Of a stretch of DNA of 42,028 bases, positions 8,569 through 15,995 are shown piece after piece; the first letter of the stretch is position 1; each line of letters opens with the position of its first letter. The notes beneath the pieces were generated by a model. That model made no database searches. It saw only the letters and a list, made by a program, of their open reading frames with translations, and was not told where the DNA came from. The translations under genes were made by a program, and so were the position numbers. The DNA is from Polaromonas sp. (GTDB taxonomy: Bacteria > Pseudomonadota > Gammaproteobacteria > Burkholderiales > Burkholderiaceae_C), in assembly GCA_028292045.1 (NCBI GenBank), contig JAQGMZ010000169.1, forward strand, positions 1 through 42,028, given 5' to 3'.

Positions 8569-8598
8569 GCTTTCATGACGGCATTCAGACATGAAAGC
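8569..8598. promoter_or_regulatory. Candidate AraC operator in divergent promoter region
   Basis: GCTTTCATG and CATGAAAGC are perfect 9-bp inverted arms separated by 12 bases, giving a 21-bp centre-to-centre distance (two helical turns). They lie between the leftward Rieske operon (start 8456) and the rightward AraC gene (start 8646). A second, imperfect inverted pair (GTTTCAGCAG at 8487, CTGTTGAAAC at 8541, 9 of 10 matches) lies closer to the Rieske gene. The position fits control of both directions by the adjacent AraC protein. Confidence 0.5.
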
Positions 8599-8645
8599 AA
8601 ATCAGCTTGCCCAAGGCTGCCCAGCGTGCGGCGTATTATTTAGGG

Positions 8646-9569
8646 ATGGACGCCATTGCCAGTTCCGCTTACCCGTTGATCGCGCCTGAACCAGGATTTG
8701 CGCCCGTGCGCTTGGTCACAGCGCTGCGCCAGGACAGCGTTTTTGAAATTCGGCTGCAGGATGTGCATTGGCCGCACAGTGGTCAGTCCCTGATGCAGAC
8801 TGGCACCCGCTGGACCTTTGATTTTGAGCTGGCTAATATTGCACAGCGTCCGGCCCAGTACACCGTGGCGCGCCAACGTGGAATACACAGGTCGGCAGGC
8901 CGCCTTAACTTCATAGCCCCCATGAGTACACTTGACCTGCACTGGACGCATGGGCACCGGCGGTCTGTCATGTGCATGTTCGACCCTGCGAGCCTGGGCC
9001 TCCCTGGCTTTAATTGGCAAGAGGTTGATCCGCTGGCCGCGTTCGACATTAGGAATCAGCGGATAGAGGCTGCCATGGGCTGGCTTTGTGAAGAGCTGCT
9101 TCATCCCTCGTTTGCCAGCCAGCTTCACATCACCTCCATGCTGACCTTGGTGGCCCTGGAGACACAACAGCGATTCGGTGCAAGTCAATCAGTCCACAAC
9201 AGTGGTTTGGGCAAGCTGAGCGTTCGGCAACTGACGGCGGTAAAAGCGCTCATCGAACAGGCCCTACCGAAAGGCGCCAATTTGCAGCAGCTTGCCGAAG
9301 CCTGCGGCCTTCCAAGCAGCCAATTGCCGGCCCGGTTCAAAAATACCGTGGGCATCACACTGCGCAGCTTTGTCGCAGCCACTCACATCGAAAAAGCCAA
9401 GCTCCTGCTGTCCGATTCGCGCTTGCTGATCAAGCAGGTGGCCGCGCGCAGTGGCTTTGAAAGCGCTTCAGGTTTTGCCCTGGCTTTTCGCAAGGCGACG
9501 GGGATGCGGCCACAGCAGTACCGCCAGGCTAAAGGCGTTCAGTTGCCGCCTGGCCTGGACGACGAGTAA
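8646..9569 (+). CDS. AraC-family transcriptional regulator (copy 1)
   Basis: A 307-residue regulator with an N-terminal sensing domain (FEIRLQDVHWPHSGQSL, GRLNFIAPMSTLDLHW) and two C-terminal helix-turn-helix motifs. The first is LQQLAEACGLPSSQLPARF; the second contains IKQVAARSGFESASGFALAF, followed by the family signature ATGMRPQQYRQ. It is closely related over its whole length to the regulators at 14870 and 19153. The track ORF opens at a TTG (8607); the ATG at 8646 fits the paralogues better, though only three bases separate it from AGGG. It is transcribed away from the Rieske/molybdoenzyme operon and towards the SnoaL-ferredoxin reductase operon, so it probably activates one or both in response to substrate. 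Confidence 0.85.
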   Translation: MDAIASSAYPLIAPEPGFAPVRLVTALRQDSVFEIRLQDVHWPHSGQSLMQTGTRWTFDFELANIAQRPAQYTVARQRGIHRSAGRLNFIAPMSTLDLHWTHGHRRSVMCMFDPASLGLPGFNWQEVDPLAAFDIRNQRIEAAMGWLCEELLHPSFASQLHITSMLTLVALETQQRFGASQSVHNSGLGKLSVRQLTAVKALIEQALPKGANLQQLAEACGLPSSQLPARFKNTVGITLRSFVAATHIEKAKLLLSDSRLLIKQVAARSGFESASGFALAFRKATGMRPQQYRQAKGVQLPPGLDDE

Positions 9570-9617
9570 GCCGCAGTAGCTCTGCCCGCAAGCTCAATTC
9601 ACGGAGGTTTGCCAGCT

Positions 9618-9632
9618 GGGAAATGCTTTCCC
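9618..9632. promoter_or_regulatory. 15-bp palindrome upstream of the rightward operon
   Basis: GGGAAA-tgc-TTTCCC is a perfect inverted repeat with 6-bp arms in the 163-base gap between the AraC gene and the SnoaL-like gene. It directly precedes the repeated motif at 9634. It could be part of the activator site or a weak hairpin. Confidence 0.3.
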
Positions 9633-9633
9633 T

Positions 9634-9648
9634 CATTTCATCGATAGC
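9634..9648 (+). promoter_or_regulatory. Repeated motif CATTTCATCnnTAGC, copy 1
   Basis: CATTTCATCGATAGC lies 99 bases upstream of the SnoaL-like start at 9733. The same word with two differing central bases recurs at 10911, at nearly the same distance from the DUF1302 start. The shared sequence and position suggest a common regulator site, perhaps for the AraC protein. Confidence 0.35.
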
Positions 9649-9732
9649 GCCTGTCTGGTTTGTACTTCAAAGCACCGCCACAATGATTTGGCGCTCGCAA
9701 CCGCAGCTGCATGACCCGCATCAGGATTGAAA

Positions 9733-10095
9733 ATGACAACACGCACCCCCCAGGAAATCCGCTCCTTTCTGCACCAGCAGGTCGAACTCTGGAACGCCGG
9801 CAAAAAGGACGAGATGTTTGCCCTGTACCACGCCATGGTGCCGGGCAAGATGACCATCGAATATGTCGGCATCCCGGTGCTCGAAGGCTGGGCCGCGCTG
9901 GAAGACATGTGGCAGCGCTTTGCCGGCAAGGTGCATATCGACGTGAAAGAAGTGATGGTGACGGGCAGCGAAGCCGCCTGCTACCACCACAACAAGACCA
10001 TTGGCACGGACGCACCGGCGCGGCCCAGCATCGAGCTGTACAGGTTCGACGGCGACGATGTGCAGATTCGCTACTTCCACGCCGCCGCGCTGTGA
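9733..10095 (+). CDS. SnoaL-like (NTF2-fold) protein
   Basis: A 120-residue single-domain protein of the SnoaL/ketosteroid-isomerase-like fold (IRSFLHQQVELWNAGKKDEMFALYH, then strands ending in VQIRYFHAAAL). The Arg-Asp-Asp triad of limonene-epoxide hydrolase is not present, so the reaction is unknown; family members include cyclases, isomerases and dehydratases acting on polycyclic substrates. The ATG at 9733, with AGGA eight bases before it, is preferred over the TTG at 9727 used in the track. It is the first gene of the rightward operon, followed 18 bases later by ferredoxin reductase. It probably works on an oxygenated intermediate. Confidence 0.7.
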   Translation: MTTRTPQEIRSFLHQQVELWNAGKKDEMFALYHAMVPGKMTIEYVGIPVLEGWAALEDMWQRFAGKVHIDVKEVMVTGSEAACYHHNKTIGTDAPARPSIELYRFDGDDVQIRYFHAAAL

Positions 10096-10113
10096 CCCAG
10101 GACTAGCGCGGCC

Positions 10114-10890
10114 ATGAGCAATCTGCACACCGAGCGGGTGTTGAGCGTCCACCACTGGAACGACACCCTCTTCAGCTTTCGCACCACGCGCGATGCGTCG
10201 CTGCGCTTTGAAAATGGGCACTTCGTGATGGTCGGGCTGCCGGTGAACGGCAAGCCGCTGCTGCGCGCCTACAGCATCGCCAGCTGCAACCATGAAGAGC
10301 ACCTGGAGTTCTTCAGCATCAAGGTGCAAAACGGGCCGCTGACCTCGCGGCTCCAGCACCTGGCCGTCGGCGACGAGGTGTTCATCGGCCGCAAGCCCAC
10401 CGGCACGCTGGTCATTCACGACCTGCTGCCGGGCCAGCATCTGTACCTGTTCGCCACCGGCACCGGGCTGGCGCCGTTCCTGTCGATCATCCGCGACCCG
10501 GAAACCTACGAGCGATTTGAAAAAGTCATCCTGGTGCATGGCGTGCGCCGGGTCGATGAACTCGCCTACCGCCAGTTCATCACCGAAGAGCTGCCGCGCC
10601 ACGAGGCGCTTGGCGAGCTGCTCCATGACAAGCTGATTTACCACCCGAGCGTCACCCGCGAAACCTTCCACAACCAGGGCCGCCTGACGGACATCATCGA
10701 GAACGGCGCGCTGTTCAGCGCCATCGGCCTGCCGCCCCTGGACCCGGCGCGCGACCGGGCGATGCTGTGCGGCAGTCCGGCGATGCTCGAGGACCTCGGC
10801 GCCATGCTCGACGCGCACGGCCTGCGCGTATCGCCGCACACCGGCGTGCCGGGCGACTATGTGCTGGAACGCGCCTTCGTGCAGAAATAA
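10114..10890 (+). CDS. fpr: Ferredoxin--NADP+ reductase
   Basis: A 258-residue flavoprotein matching bacterial class I ferredoxin-NADP+ reductases in length and motif order: FAD-binding RAYSIAS (51-57), the following VQNGPLTSRL, the NADP-binding ATGTGLAPF (114-122), CGSPAML near the C-terminus and the terminal YVLERAFVQK. It passes electrons from NADPH to ferredoxin or flavodoxin. It is the only such reductase in the window, so it may feed the Rieske pair and, through the [3Fe-4S] ferredoxin at 31371, the two P450s. It lies in the AraC-adjacent operon rather than next to a P450, pointing to a catabolic rather than housekeeping role. The symbol is given by family; it may be an additional paralogue of a chromosomal fpr. 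Confidence 0.9.
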   Translation: MSNLHTERVLSVHHWNDTLFSFRTTRDASLRFENGHFVMVGLPVNGKPLLRAYSIASCNHEEHLEFFSIKVQNGPLTSRLQHLAVGDEVFIGRKPTGTLVIHDLLPGQHLYLFATGTGLAPFLSIIRDPETYERFEKVILVHGVRRVDELAYRQFITEELPRHEALGELLHDKLIYHPSVTRETFHNQGRLTDIIENGALFSAIGLPPLDPARDRAMLCGSPAMLEDLGAMLDAHGLRVSPHTGVPGDYVLERAFVQK

Positions 10891-10910
10891 CGCCCCAAAG
10901 ACACGTTTTG

Positions 10911-10925
10911 CATTTCATCAGTAGC
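10911..10925 (+). promoter_or_regulatory. Repeated motif CATTTCATCnnTAGC, copy 2
   Basis: CATTTCATCAGTAGC matches the word at 9634 in 13 of 15 positions and lies 91 bases before the DUF1302 start at 11002, in the 111-base gap after the ferredoxin reductase. It may mark a second promoter inside the operon. Confidence 0.35.
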
Positions 10926-11001
10926 AACGTCACGCGACAGCGCGCCTGCGCCGCCGGATGATGAGGCCGCTGAAACAACACAACAACACGGAGACAAACC
11001 C

Positions 11002-12660
11002 ATGCGCATACGCCTTCGCCATTCACCGGCCATGACCGCCATCTCCCTCGCCATCCTGGCGGGCTCGGGCGCTGCCAACGCCATCGAAATAGCCACCGGC
11101 AACCCCGATCTGACCCTTCGCGCCGACACCACCGTGCGCTACAACCTGGGGGTGCGCACCGAGAAACAGGACAGCCGCATCCTGAACAACCAGACCTACG
11201 ACGAGTCCGACAGCAAGTTCGACAAGGGCGACATCGTGACCAACCGGCTCGACCTGCTTGGCGAGCTGGACCTGAACTACAAGAACCAGTTCGGCGCGCG
11301 CGTGAGCGCCGCTTTCTGGAACGACCAGGCCTACCACGACACCAGCGTGCGCACCGTCGTGCCGGGCTTTTCTTCCAGCTACCTTGGCAACCGCTACAAC
11401 GACACCGTCAAGCGCTACGTGGCCGGGCCTTCGGGCGAGTTCCTCGACGCTTTTGTCTGGAGCAATTTTCGCCTTGGCGAAACCCCGGTGAACGTCAAGA
11501 TCGGGCGACACACCAATTACTGGGGCGAAGGGCTGCTGTTCGGCGCCCATGCGATTTCCTACTCGCAGGCACCCGCCGACGGCGTGAAGGCCTCGACCAG
11601 TCCGGGCATCGAGACCAAGGAGGTGTTTTTGCCGCTTGGGCAGATCGCGGCCCGCGCCCAGGTCACCGACAGCCTGAGCATCGCCGGCCAGTATTTCTAT
11701 GAATGGAAAAATACCCGCCTGCCTTATGGCGGCACTTATTTCGCACCGGCCGACATGCTGTTTGAAGGGCCGGACCGGCTGCCGGTGGCGGCAAACGGCG
11801 CTGCGTTCGCCAGGGTGCCTTCGGTCAAGCCCAGGCAGTCGGGCAACTGGGGCGTCACGGCCAAGTACAACGCCGAGGCGATTGAATCGACGCTCGGGCT
11901 GTACTACCGGCGTTTCGACGATTACCAGCCGTGGCTCTCGCCGCAGGTGCTCGGTGCCCAAGGCGCCTACCGGCTGGCCTACCCCAAAAACGTGTCCCTG
12001 ATCGGCGCCAGCCTGGCGCGGGTGATCGGGCCGGTCAGTGTGGGCACGGAACTGTCGATGCGCAAGGACGGCGCGCTCAATGCCACCGGCATCAGCGCCG
12101 TGGACAACGAAGGCCCGCGCGGCGACACGCTGCACGCCATCGTCAACGGCGTCATGCTGTTTCCCAAAACCGCCCTGTTCGACACCGCCAGCCTGGCCGC
12201 CGAATTCGCCTACAGCCAGTTGCTGCGCGTGAATTCGTATGCAGAGCTGTTCAAAGGCGTGGGTTATGGTGCCTGCCGCGCGCTGGAGACGCCCGGAGCG
12301 GTCGGCTCGGGCAGCAAGGCCGACGGCTGCTCCAGCAAGCATTACGCGGCGGTGGCGGTCAACTTCACGCCGCAATGGCTGCAAATCAAGCCGTCATGGG
12401 ACATGGACCTGCCGTTGTCCCTCAATTACGGCATCAAGGGCAATGCCGCCAGCGCCGGGGGTGGCAGCGAAAAAGCGTTGACCTACGCCATTGGTATCAA
12501 GCTGACCTACGGCCAGCGCCATGAGTTCACGCTGCGCTATGCCGACGCGCTGGCGCGGCCGAAATACAACGCCGGCGGCACTGCCCTGCTGGGCGGCAAT
12601 GGCAGCGTCGGCAACACCGACCGTGGCTGGCTGGCCTTCACTTACAAAACCGGCTTCTGA
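11002..12660 (+). CDS. DUF1302 outer-membrane beta-barrel protein
   Basis: A 552-residue predicted outer-membrane protein. A signal peptide (basic MRIRLRH, hydrophobic core, ending GAANA) is followed by IEIATGNPDLTLRADTTVRYNLG and a long run of alternating strands ending in AFTYKTGF, a terminal aromatic residue typical of barrels inserted by the BAM machinery. Conserved blocks shared with the second copy at 38385 include DSRILNN, SGEFLDAFVWSNFRLG, GRHTNYWGEGLLFGAHAISYSQ and LPYGGTYF. DUF1302 proteins occur with DUF1329 in gene sets for steroid and terpenoid use and are thought to help hydrophobic substrates cross the outer membrane; the exact role is unproven. The ATG has GGAG eight bases upstream. 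The DUF1329 gene follows after 33 bases. Confidence 0.9.
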   Translation: MRIRLRHSPAMTAISLAILAGSGAANAIEIATGNPDLTLRADTTVRYNLGVRTEKQDSRILNNQTYDESDSKFDKGDIVTNRLDLLGELDLNYKNQFGARVSAAFWNDQAYHDTSVRTVVPGFSSSYLGNRYNDTVKRYVAGPSGEFLDAFVWSNFRLGETPVNVKIGRHTNYWGEGLLFGAHAISYSQAPADGVKASTSPGIETKEVFLPLGQIAARAQVTDSLSIAGQYFYEWKNTRLPYGGTYFAPADMLFEGPDRLPVAANGAAFARVPSVKPRQSGNWGVTAKYNAEAIESTLGLYYRRFDDYQPWLSPQVLGAQGAYRLAYPKNVSLIGASLARVIGPVSVGTELSMRKDGALNATGISAVDNEGPRGDTLHAIVNGVMLFPKTALFDTASLAAEFAYSQLLRVNSYAELFKGVGYGACRALETPGAVGSGSKADGCSSKHYAAVAVNFTPQWLQIKPSWDMDLPLSLNYGIKGNAASAGGGSEKALTYAIGIKLTYGQRHEFTLRYADALARPKYNAGGTALLGGNGSVGNTDRGWLAFTYKTGF

Positions 12661-12693
12661 AGCCATTGCGACACAGACAGGAGACATTTAAAA

Positions 12694-14058
12694 ATGAAAC
12701 ACATCACTCTCGCCGCCGTCATGCTGGCCAGCCTGCTTGCTACGGCCCATGCGGAGGTTTCCCCGGATGAAGCCAAACAACTGGGCGGCACGCTGACGCG
12801 TTTTGGCGCCATCAAGGCCGGCAACAAGGAAGGCACCATCCCGGAGTACACCGGCGCGCCGGTCAGGATTCCCGCGGACTACCAGCCGGGCAGCGGCATT
12901 TATACCGATCCTTTCCGCGCTGAAAAACCGCTTTACCGCATCGATGCGAAAAACGTCGATCAGTACGCTGACAAGCTGAGCGAGGGCCAGAAATACCTGA
13001 TCAAAAAGAACCCGGCCACCTACTACATCGACGTTTTCCCGACGCACCGCACCGAGACTTTCCCGGAAAAGGTGCTCAAGGCCAACGAGCGCAACGCCGT
13101 GTCCTGCAAGGGGTTGAAAAACTACGACGCCATCGACGTGGGCTGCCGCGGAGGTCTGCCCTTCCCAATCCCGAAGAACGGCTACGAAGTGATGTGGAAC
13201 CAGCATGTGCGCTACCAGGGCGAAGGCGTGATGTTCCTGCCCTCGCAGCGCGGCTGGCTGGTCGATGCCAATGGCCGCCCCACCATGACCTCGGAGCAGC
13301 TGGCGCGCACCGAATTTCCGTACTACCAGACCGAGCAGGCCGACCGCGACCCGCAAATGTACTTGCGCACCTATGCCATCACACGAGCGCCTGCGCGCCT
13401 GGCCGGCGTGGGCAGCGGCATCGCCGATTACCTCGACATGGACCAAAAACCGCGCCGCGCCTGGGGCTACACACCGGGACAGCGCCGCGTGCGCCTGGCG
13501 CCGGAATTCGCCTATGACACCCCGATTGCCAGCCTGGGCGGCCTGTCGCTGTTCGACGAGCTATGGTTGTTCTCGGGCAAGATGGACCGCTTTGACTTCA
13601 AGCTGATCGGCAAGAAGGAAATGATCCTGCCCTACAACAGCTACAAGTACTACTTCGGCTGCAAGGCAGAGGCCAAGCTGATGCCGCTCCACGTCGACCC
13701 GGCCTGTGAACGCTCCGAGTTGCACCGCGTGTGGGTGGTCGAAGCCACCTTGAAACCCGGACAGCGCCACGTCTATTCCAAACGCGTGTACTACATCGAC
13801 GAAGACGGTTACGGCGCCGGCATGTTCGACGCCTTCGACCAGGGCGGCAACCTGTACCGCGCCATGTTCAACCTGAACGTGCCCTTCTATGACGCCGGTT
13901 TTGTCTACGCCGGCGCCAGCATCACCTACGACTTCAACAAGGGCATGTACGGCACGGTCGCCGACGCCAGCGTGGGCGGCATGCATTACTCGGCAACGCC
14001 GCTGTCCGAGCGCGACATGGGCGCGGACGCAACGATGATGCGGGAAAGCGTGCGCTGA
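12694..14058 (+). CDS. DUF1329 periplasmic/outer-membrane-associated protein
   Basis: A 454-residue protein with a signal peptide ending LATAHA, followed by EVSPDEAKQLGGTLTRFGAIKAGNKEGTIPEYTG, the characteristic DUF1329 opening. Other shared blocks are CRGGLPFPIPKNGYEVMWN, PGQRRVRLAPEFAYDTP, LFDELWLFSGKMDRFDFKL, YNSYKYYFGCKAEAK and YYIDEDGYGAGMFDAFDQGG. The second copy at 36985 agrees through nearly the whole length. The fold is LolA/LppX-like in related proteins, so a lipid- or hydrophobe-carrier role between the membranes is plausible. It is exported and lacks a lipobox. A GGAG ribosome site precedes the ATG. It always accompanies DUF1302 in this window. Confidence 0.9.
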   Translation: MKHITLAAVMLASLLATAHAEVSPDEAKQLGGTLTRFGAIKAGNKEGTIPEYTGAPVRIPADYQPGSGIYTDPFRAEKPLYRIDAKNVDQYADKLSEGQKYLIKKNPATYYIDVFPTHRTETFPEKVLKANERNAVSCKGLKNYDAIDVGCRGGLPFPIPKNGYEVMWNQHVRYQGEGVMFLPSQRGWLVDANGRPTMTSEQLARTEFPYYQTEQADRDPQMYLRTYAITRAPARLAGVGSGIADYLDMDQKPRRAWGYTPGQRRVRLAPEFAYDTPIASLGGLSLFDELWLFSGKMDRFDFKLIGKKEMILPYNSYKYYFGCKAEAKLMPLHVDPACERSELHRVWVVEATLKPGQRHVYSKRVYYIDEDGYGAGMFDAFDQGGNLYRAMFNLNVPFYDAGFVYAGASITYDFNKGMYGTVADASVGGMHYSATPLSERDMGADATMMRESVR

Positions 14059-14064
14059 CAACCC

Positions 14065-14475
14065 ATGCAACAGCTCGCCCGCACCAGCCAGCAGGTAGCC
14101 GCCGCTTTCCTGCAGGCCATCGAAGACGGCAATGCGGCTGACCTGGAGTCACTGCTGGCGCCAACTTTCCATTGGTGGGTCGCAGGCTGGGGCGAGCGCA
14201 GCCGGACAGAACTGCTCGCCGCCCTGTCCCGAACGATGGCCGCGTTTCCCAGCCGCCGCCTGGCAGTAAAAGGCGTCACCGCCGAGGGCGAGCGGGTTGC
14301 CGTGGAGGCCGAGGGCCGCTTCGAGCGGCCGGGCCTGCTGTACTGCAACACCTACCACTACCTGTTCATCGTGCGCGATGGCCGCATCGCCAGCGGACGC
14401 GAATATTTCGACACGGCCGCCGCCGGCGCGGCATTCGGACCGCCGCCAACCCAAGGAAAAAACCATGAGCAATGA
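14065..14475 (+). CDS. SnoaL-like (NTF2-fold) protein
   Basis: A 136-residue SnoaL-fold protein (VAAAFLQAIEDGNAADLESLLAPTFHWWV, then YCNTYHYLFIVRDGRIASGREYFD). It keeps the terminal REYFD strand common to polyketide-cyclase and ketosteroid-isomerase relatives, but the Arg-x-Asp pair of limonene-epoxide hydrolase is absent: that region reads VEAEGRFERPG. It starts 6 bases after the DUF1329 stop and its 3' end overlaps the next gene by 11 bases, so it is firmly within the operon. The function is not assignable beyond the fold. Confidence 0.7.
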   Translation: MQQLARTSQQVAAAFLQAIEDGNAADLESLLAPTFHWWVAGWGERSRTELLAALSRTMAAFPSRRLAVKGVTAEGERVAVEAEGRFERPGLLYCNTYHYLFIVRDGRIASGREYFDTAAAGAAFGPPPTQGKNHEQ

Positions 14476-14884
14476 AGACATCGTGCGCCATTTCATCGAC
14501 GCCTTTCGCGAGACCTGGCCCCGCGACCTGGACGCGGCGCTGGCGCCCCTGGCCGAGGACGCCGTCTACCAGATCATCGTGCCGTCCATCCCGCCCATCA
14601 AGGGCCGGGCCGCGATAAAGGCCGAGCTGGAGCACATGCAAATCCGCGTGCTTGAGCAGCGGCACGACATGAAGGCCGTGGCCGCCAGCGGCAACACCGT
14701 GTTCACCGAACGCGTGGACTGGTCCTTCAGCAAGGGAAAATGGGTGTCGATTCCGCTGGTGGCCGTGTTCCAGCTCAATGACGCCGGGGAAATCACCACC
14801 TGGCGCGAATTTCTCGACCCTTCGGCCGTGGCCGAGCAGCACGGCATGACGCTGGAGGAACTGCGCGGCTCACTCGCCGTCTGA
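14465..14884 (+). CDS. Limonene-1,2-epoxide hydrolase-like protein (copy 2)
   Basis: A 139-residue protein with the limonene-epoxide-hydrolase triad in place: TERVDWSF (Arg83, Asp85) and TTWREFLD (Asp118). The Asp-to-Asp spacing of 33 equals that of the related protein at 582. The track start at 14297 is wrong because it lies in another frame of the preceding gene; the ATG at 14465 is preceded by AAGGAAAAA, four bases away. It is the last gene of the rightward operon. It overlaps the preceding gene by 11 bases, and its end overlaps the convergent AraC gene by 15. It probably hydrolyses an epoxide intermediate; the true substrate is unknown. Confidence 0.8.
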   Translation: MSNEDIVRHFIDAFRETWPRDLDAALAPLAEDAVYQIIVPSIPPIKGRAAIKAELEHMQIRVLEQRHDMKAVAASGNTVFTERVDWSFSKGKWVSIPLVAVFQLNDAGEITTWREFLDPSAVAEQHGMTLEELRGSLAV

Positions 14885-15805
14885 ACCGGGCGGCGAACTG
14901 CCCAGGCCGTTGGCCTCCCGGTACTGCTGAGGCCGCATGCCTGTCGCCCTGCGAAAGGCTGCTGTGAAGGCCGAGGCGCTTTCAAAACCGCTGCGTCCGG
15001 CCACCTGCTTGACCAGCAGGCGCGAGTCGCAGAGCAGCAGCTTGGCCCTGGCAATGTGCGCGCCGGCCACAAAGCTTCGCAGGGTCATGCCGACCGTGCT
15101 CCTGAACATCGAGGGCAGTTCGCGGCTTGGCAAGCCACAGGCGGCGGCCAACGTCTGCAGGGGCACGCTGTCGGGCAGGGCTTGCTCGATCAGGTCTTTC
15201 ACCACGGCGAGTTGCCGGGCGCTGAGCTTGCCCATGCCTGCGCCGCCTGATGCTGGACGCGCACCGAAATGGCGCTGCGTTTCAAGCGCCAGCAGCGTCA
15301 GCAGGGTCGTGACCTGGTGCTGGCTGGCAAACGAAGGCTGGCGCAGTTCCTGGTACAGCCAGCCCATGGCCATTTCCAGCCGTTCATTGCGGATGTCCAG
15401 CGCGGCCATGGGATCTACCCCCTGCCAGTCGCCGAACTGCCGGTCCATCAGGCCCAGGCTGGACGGCTCGAACATGCAGACGATGGACTGGACCCGCCCG
15501 CGCGACCATTGCATGTCCAGCGTGGTCATGGGCGCCACGAAATTGAGCCGGCCCACGGCACTGCGCGCGCCATGCTCGCCGGTCACGCTGTAATGGGCAG
15601 CCTGGCCGGTGGGCTCGTCGATCAGCAATTCAACGGTACAGCGGGTGCCGGTCTGCACCAGCGACTGGCCGCCGCAGGCCCATTGCACATCCTGCAGCCG
15701 TATCTCGAAAGCCGGATCGGTCCGGCAAGCCGTGATGGAGCGCAGGGGCGCAAGGTCCGCATTGACGGCGATCCGGGGGTTGGCAGGGTGGCAAACTTGG
15801 TGCAT
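14870..15805 (-). CDS. AraC-family transcriptional regulator (copy 2)
   Basis: A 311-residue paralogue of the regulator at 8646. Shared segments run through the sensing domain (FEIRLQDVQW, QSLVQTGTR, GRLNFVAPMTTLDMQW, CMFEPSSLGL) and the DNA-binding domain (LQTLAAACGLPSRELPSMF; VKQVAGRSGFESASAFTAAF; ATGMRPQQYRE). The ATG at 15805 has GGAGGAAA at good distance and is preferred over the longer track start. It is divergent from the unknown-protein/SDR/MFS operon at 15996 and convergent with the epoxide-hydrolase-like gene, overlapping its end by 15 bases. By position it probably controls the operon at 15996. Confidence 0.88.
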   Translation of the reverse strand: MHQVCHPANPRIAVNADLAPLRSITACRTDPAFEIRLQDVQWACGGQSLVQTGTRCTVELLIDEPTGQAAHYSVTGEHGARSAVGRLNFVAPMTTLDMQWSRGRVQSIVCMFEPSSLGLMDRQFGDWQGVDPMAALDIRNERLEMAMGWLYQELRQPSFASQHQVTTLLTLLALETQRHFGARPASGGAGMGKLSARQLAVVKDLIEQALPDSVPLQTLAAACGLPSRELPSMFRSTVGMTLRSFVAGAHIARAKLLLCDSRLLVKQVAGRSGFESASAFTAAFRRATGMRPQQYREANGLGSSPPGSDGE

Positions 15806-15824
15806 GGCTGAAAATTTCCTCCAT

Positions 15825-15873
15825 GTTGCACTCTCCGGGATGCAATGAAAAGAGAGGAAACACGCTGTGCAAC
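15825..15873. promoter_or_regulatory. Inverted repeat in divergent promoter region
   Basis: GTTGCAC (15825-15831) and GTGCAAC (15867-15873) are inverted 7-bp copies, with an extra TGCAA half at 15841-15845 pairing with the first arm at short range. They lie between the divergent AraC copy 2 and the operon starting at 15996. They may be half-sites for that regulator. Confidence 0.3.
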
Positions 15874-15995
15874 TCATCGACACCAACACACGCTTCGTCT
15901 AGACAGGCCTGGGCCCGAAAGCGCGCAGAAAGCCTGATCATTGGCAAAACACCGCTGCGCGCCAGCGCTGTCCCTTCCGTTTTTGAAAGACCGCC

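Noticed and set aside
11023-12384. 453-codon minus-strand ORF opposite the DUF1302 gene
   Set aside because: Antisense shadow: the opposite strand has a signal peptide, barrel features and paralogues.
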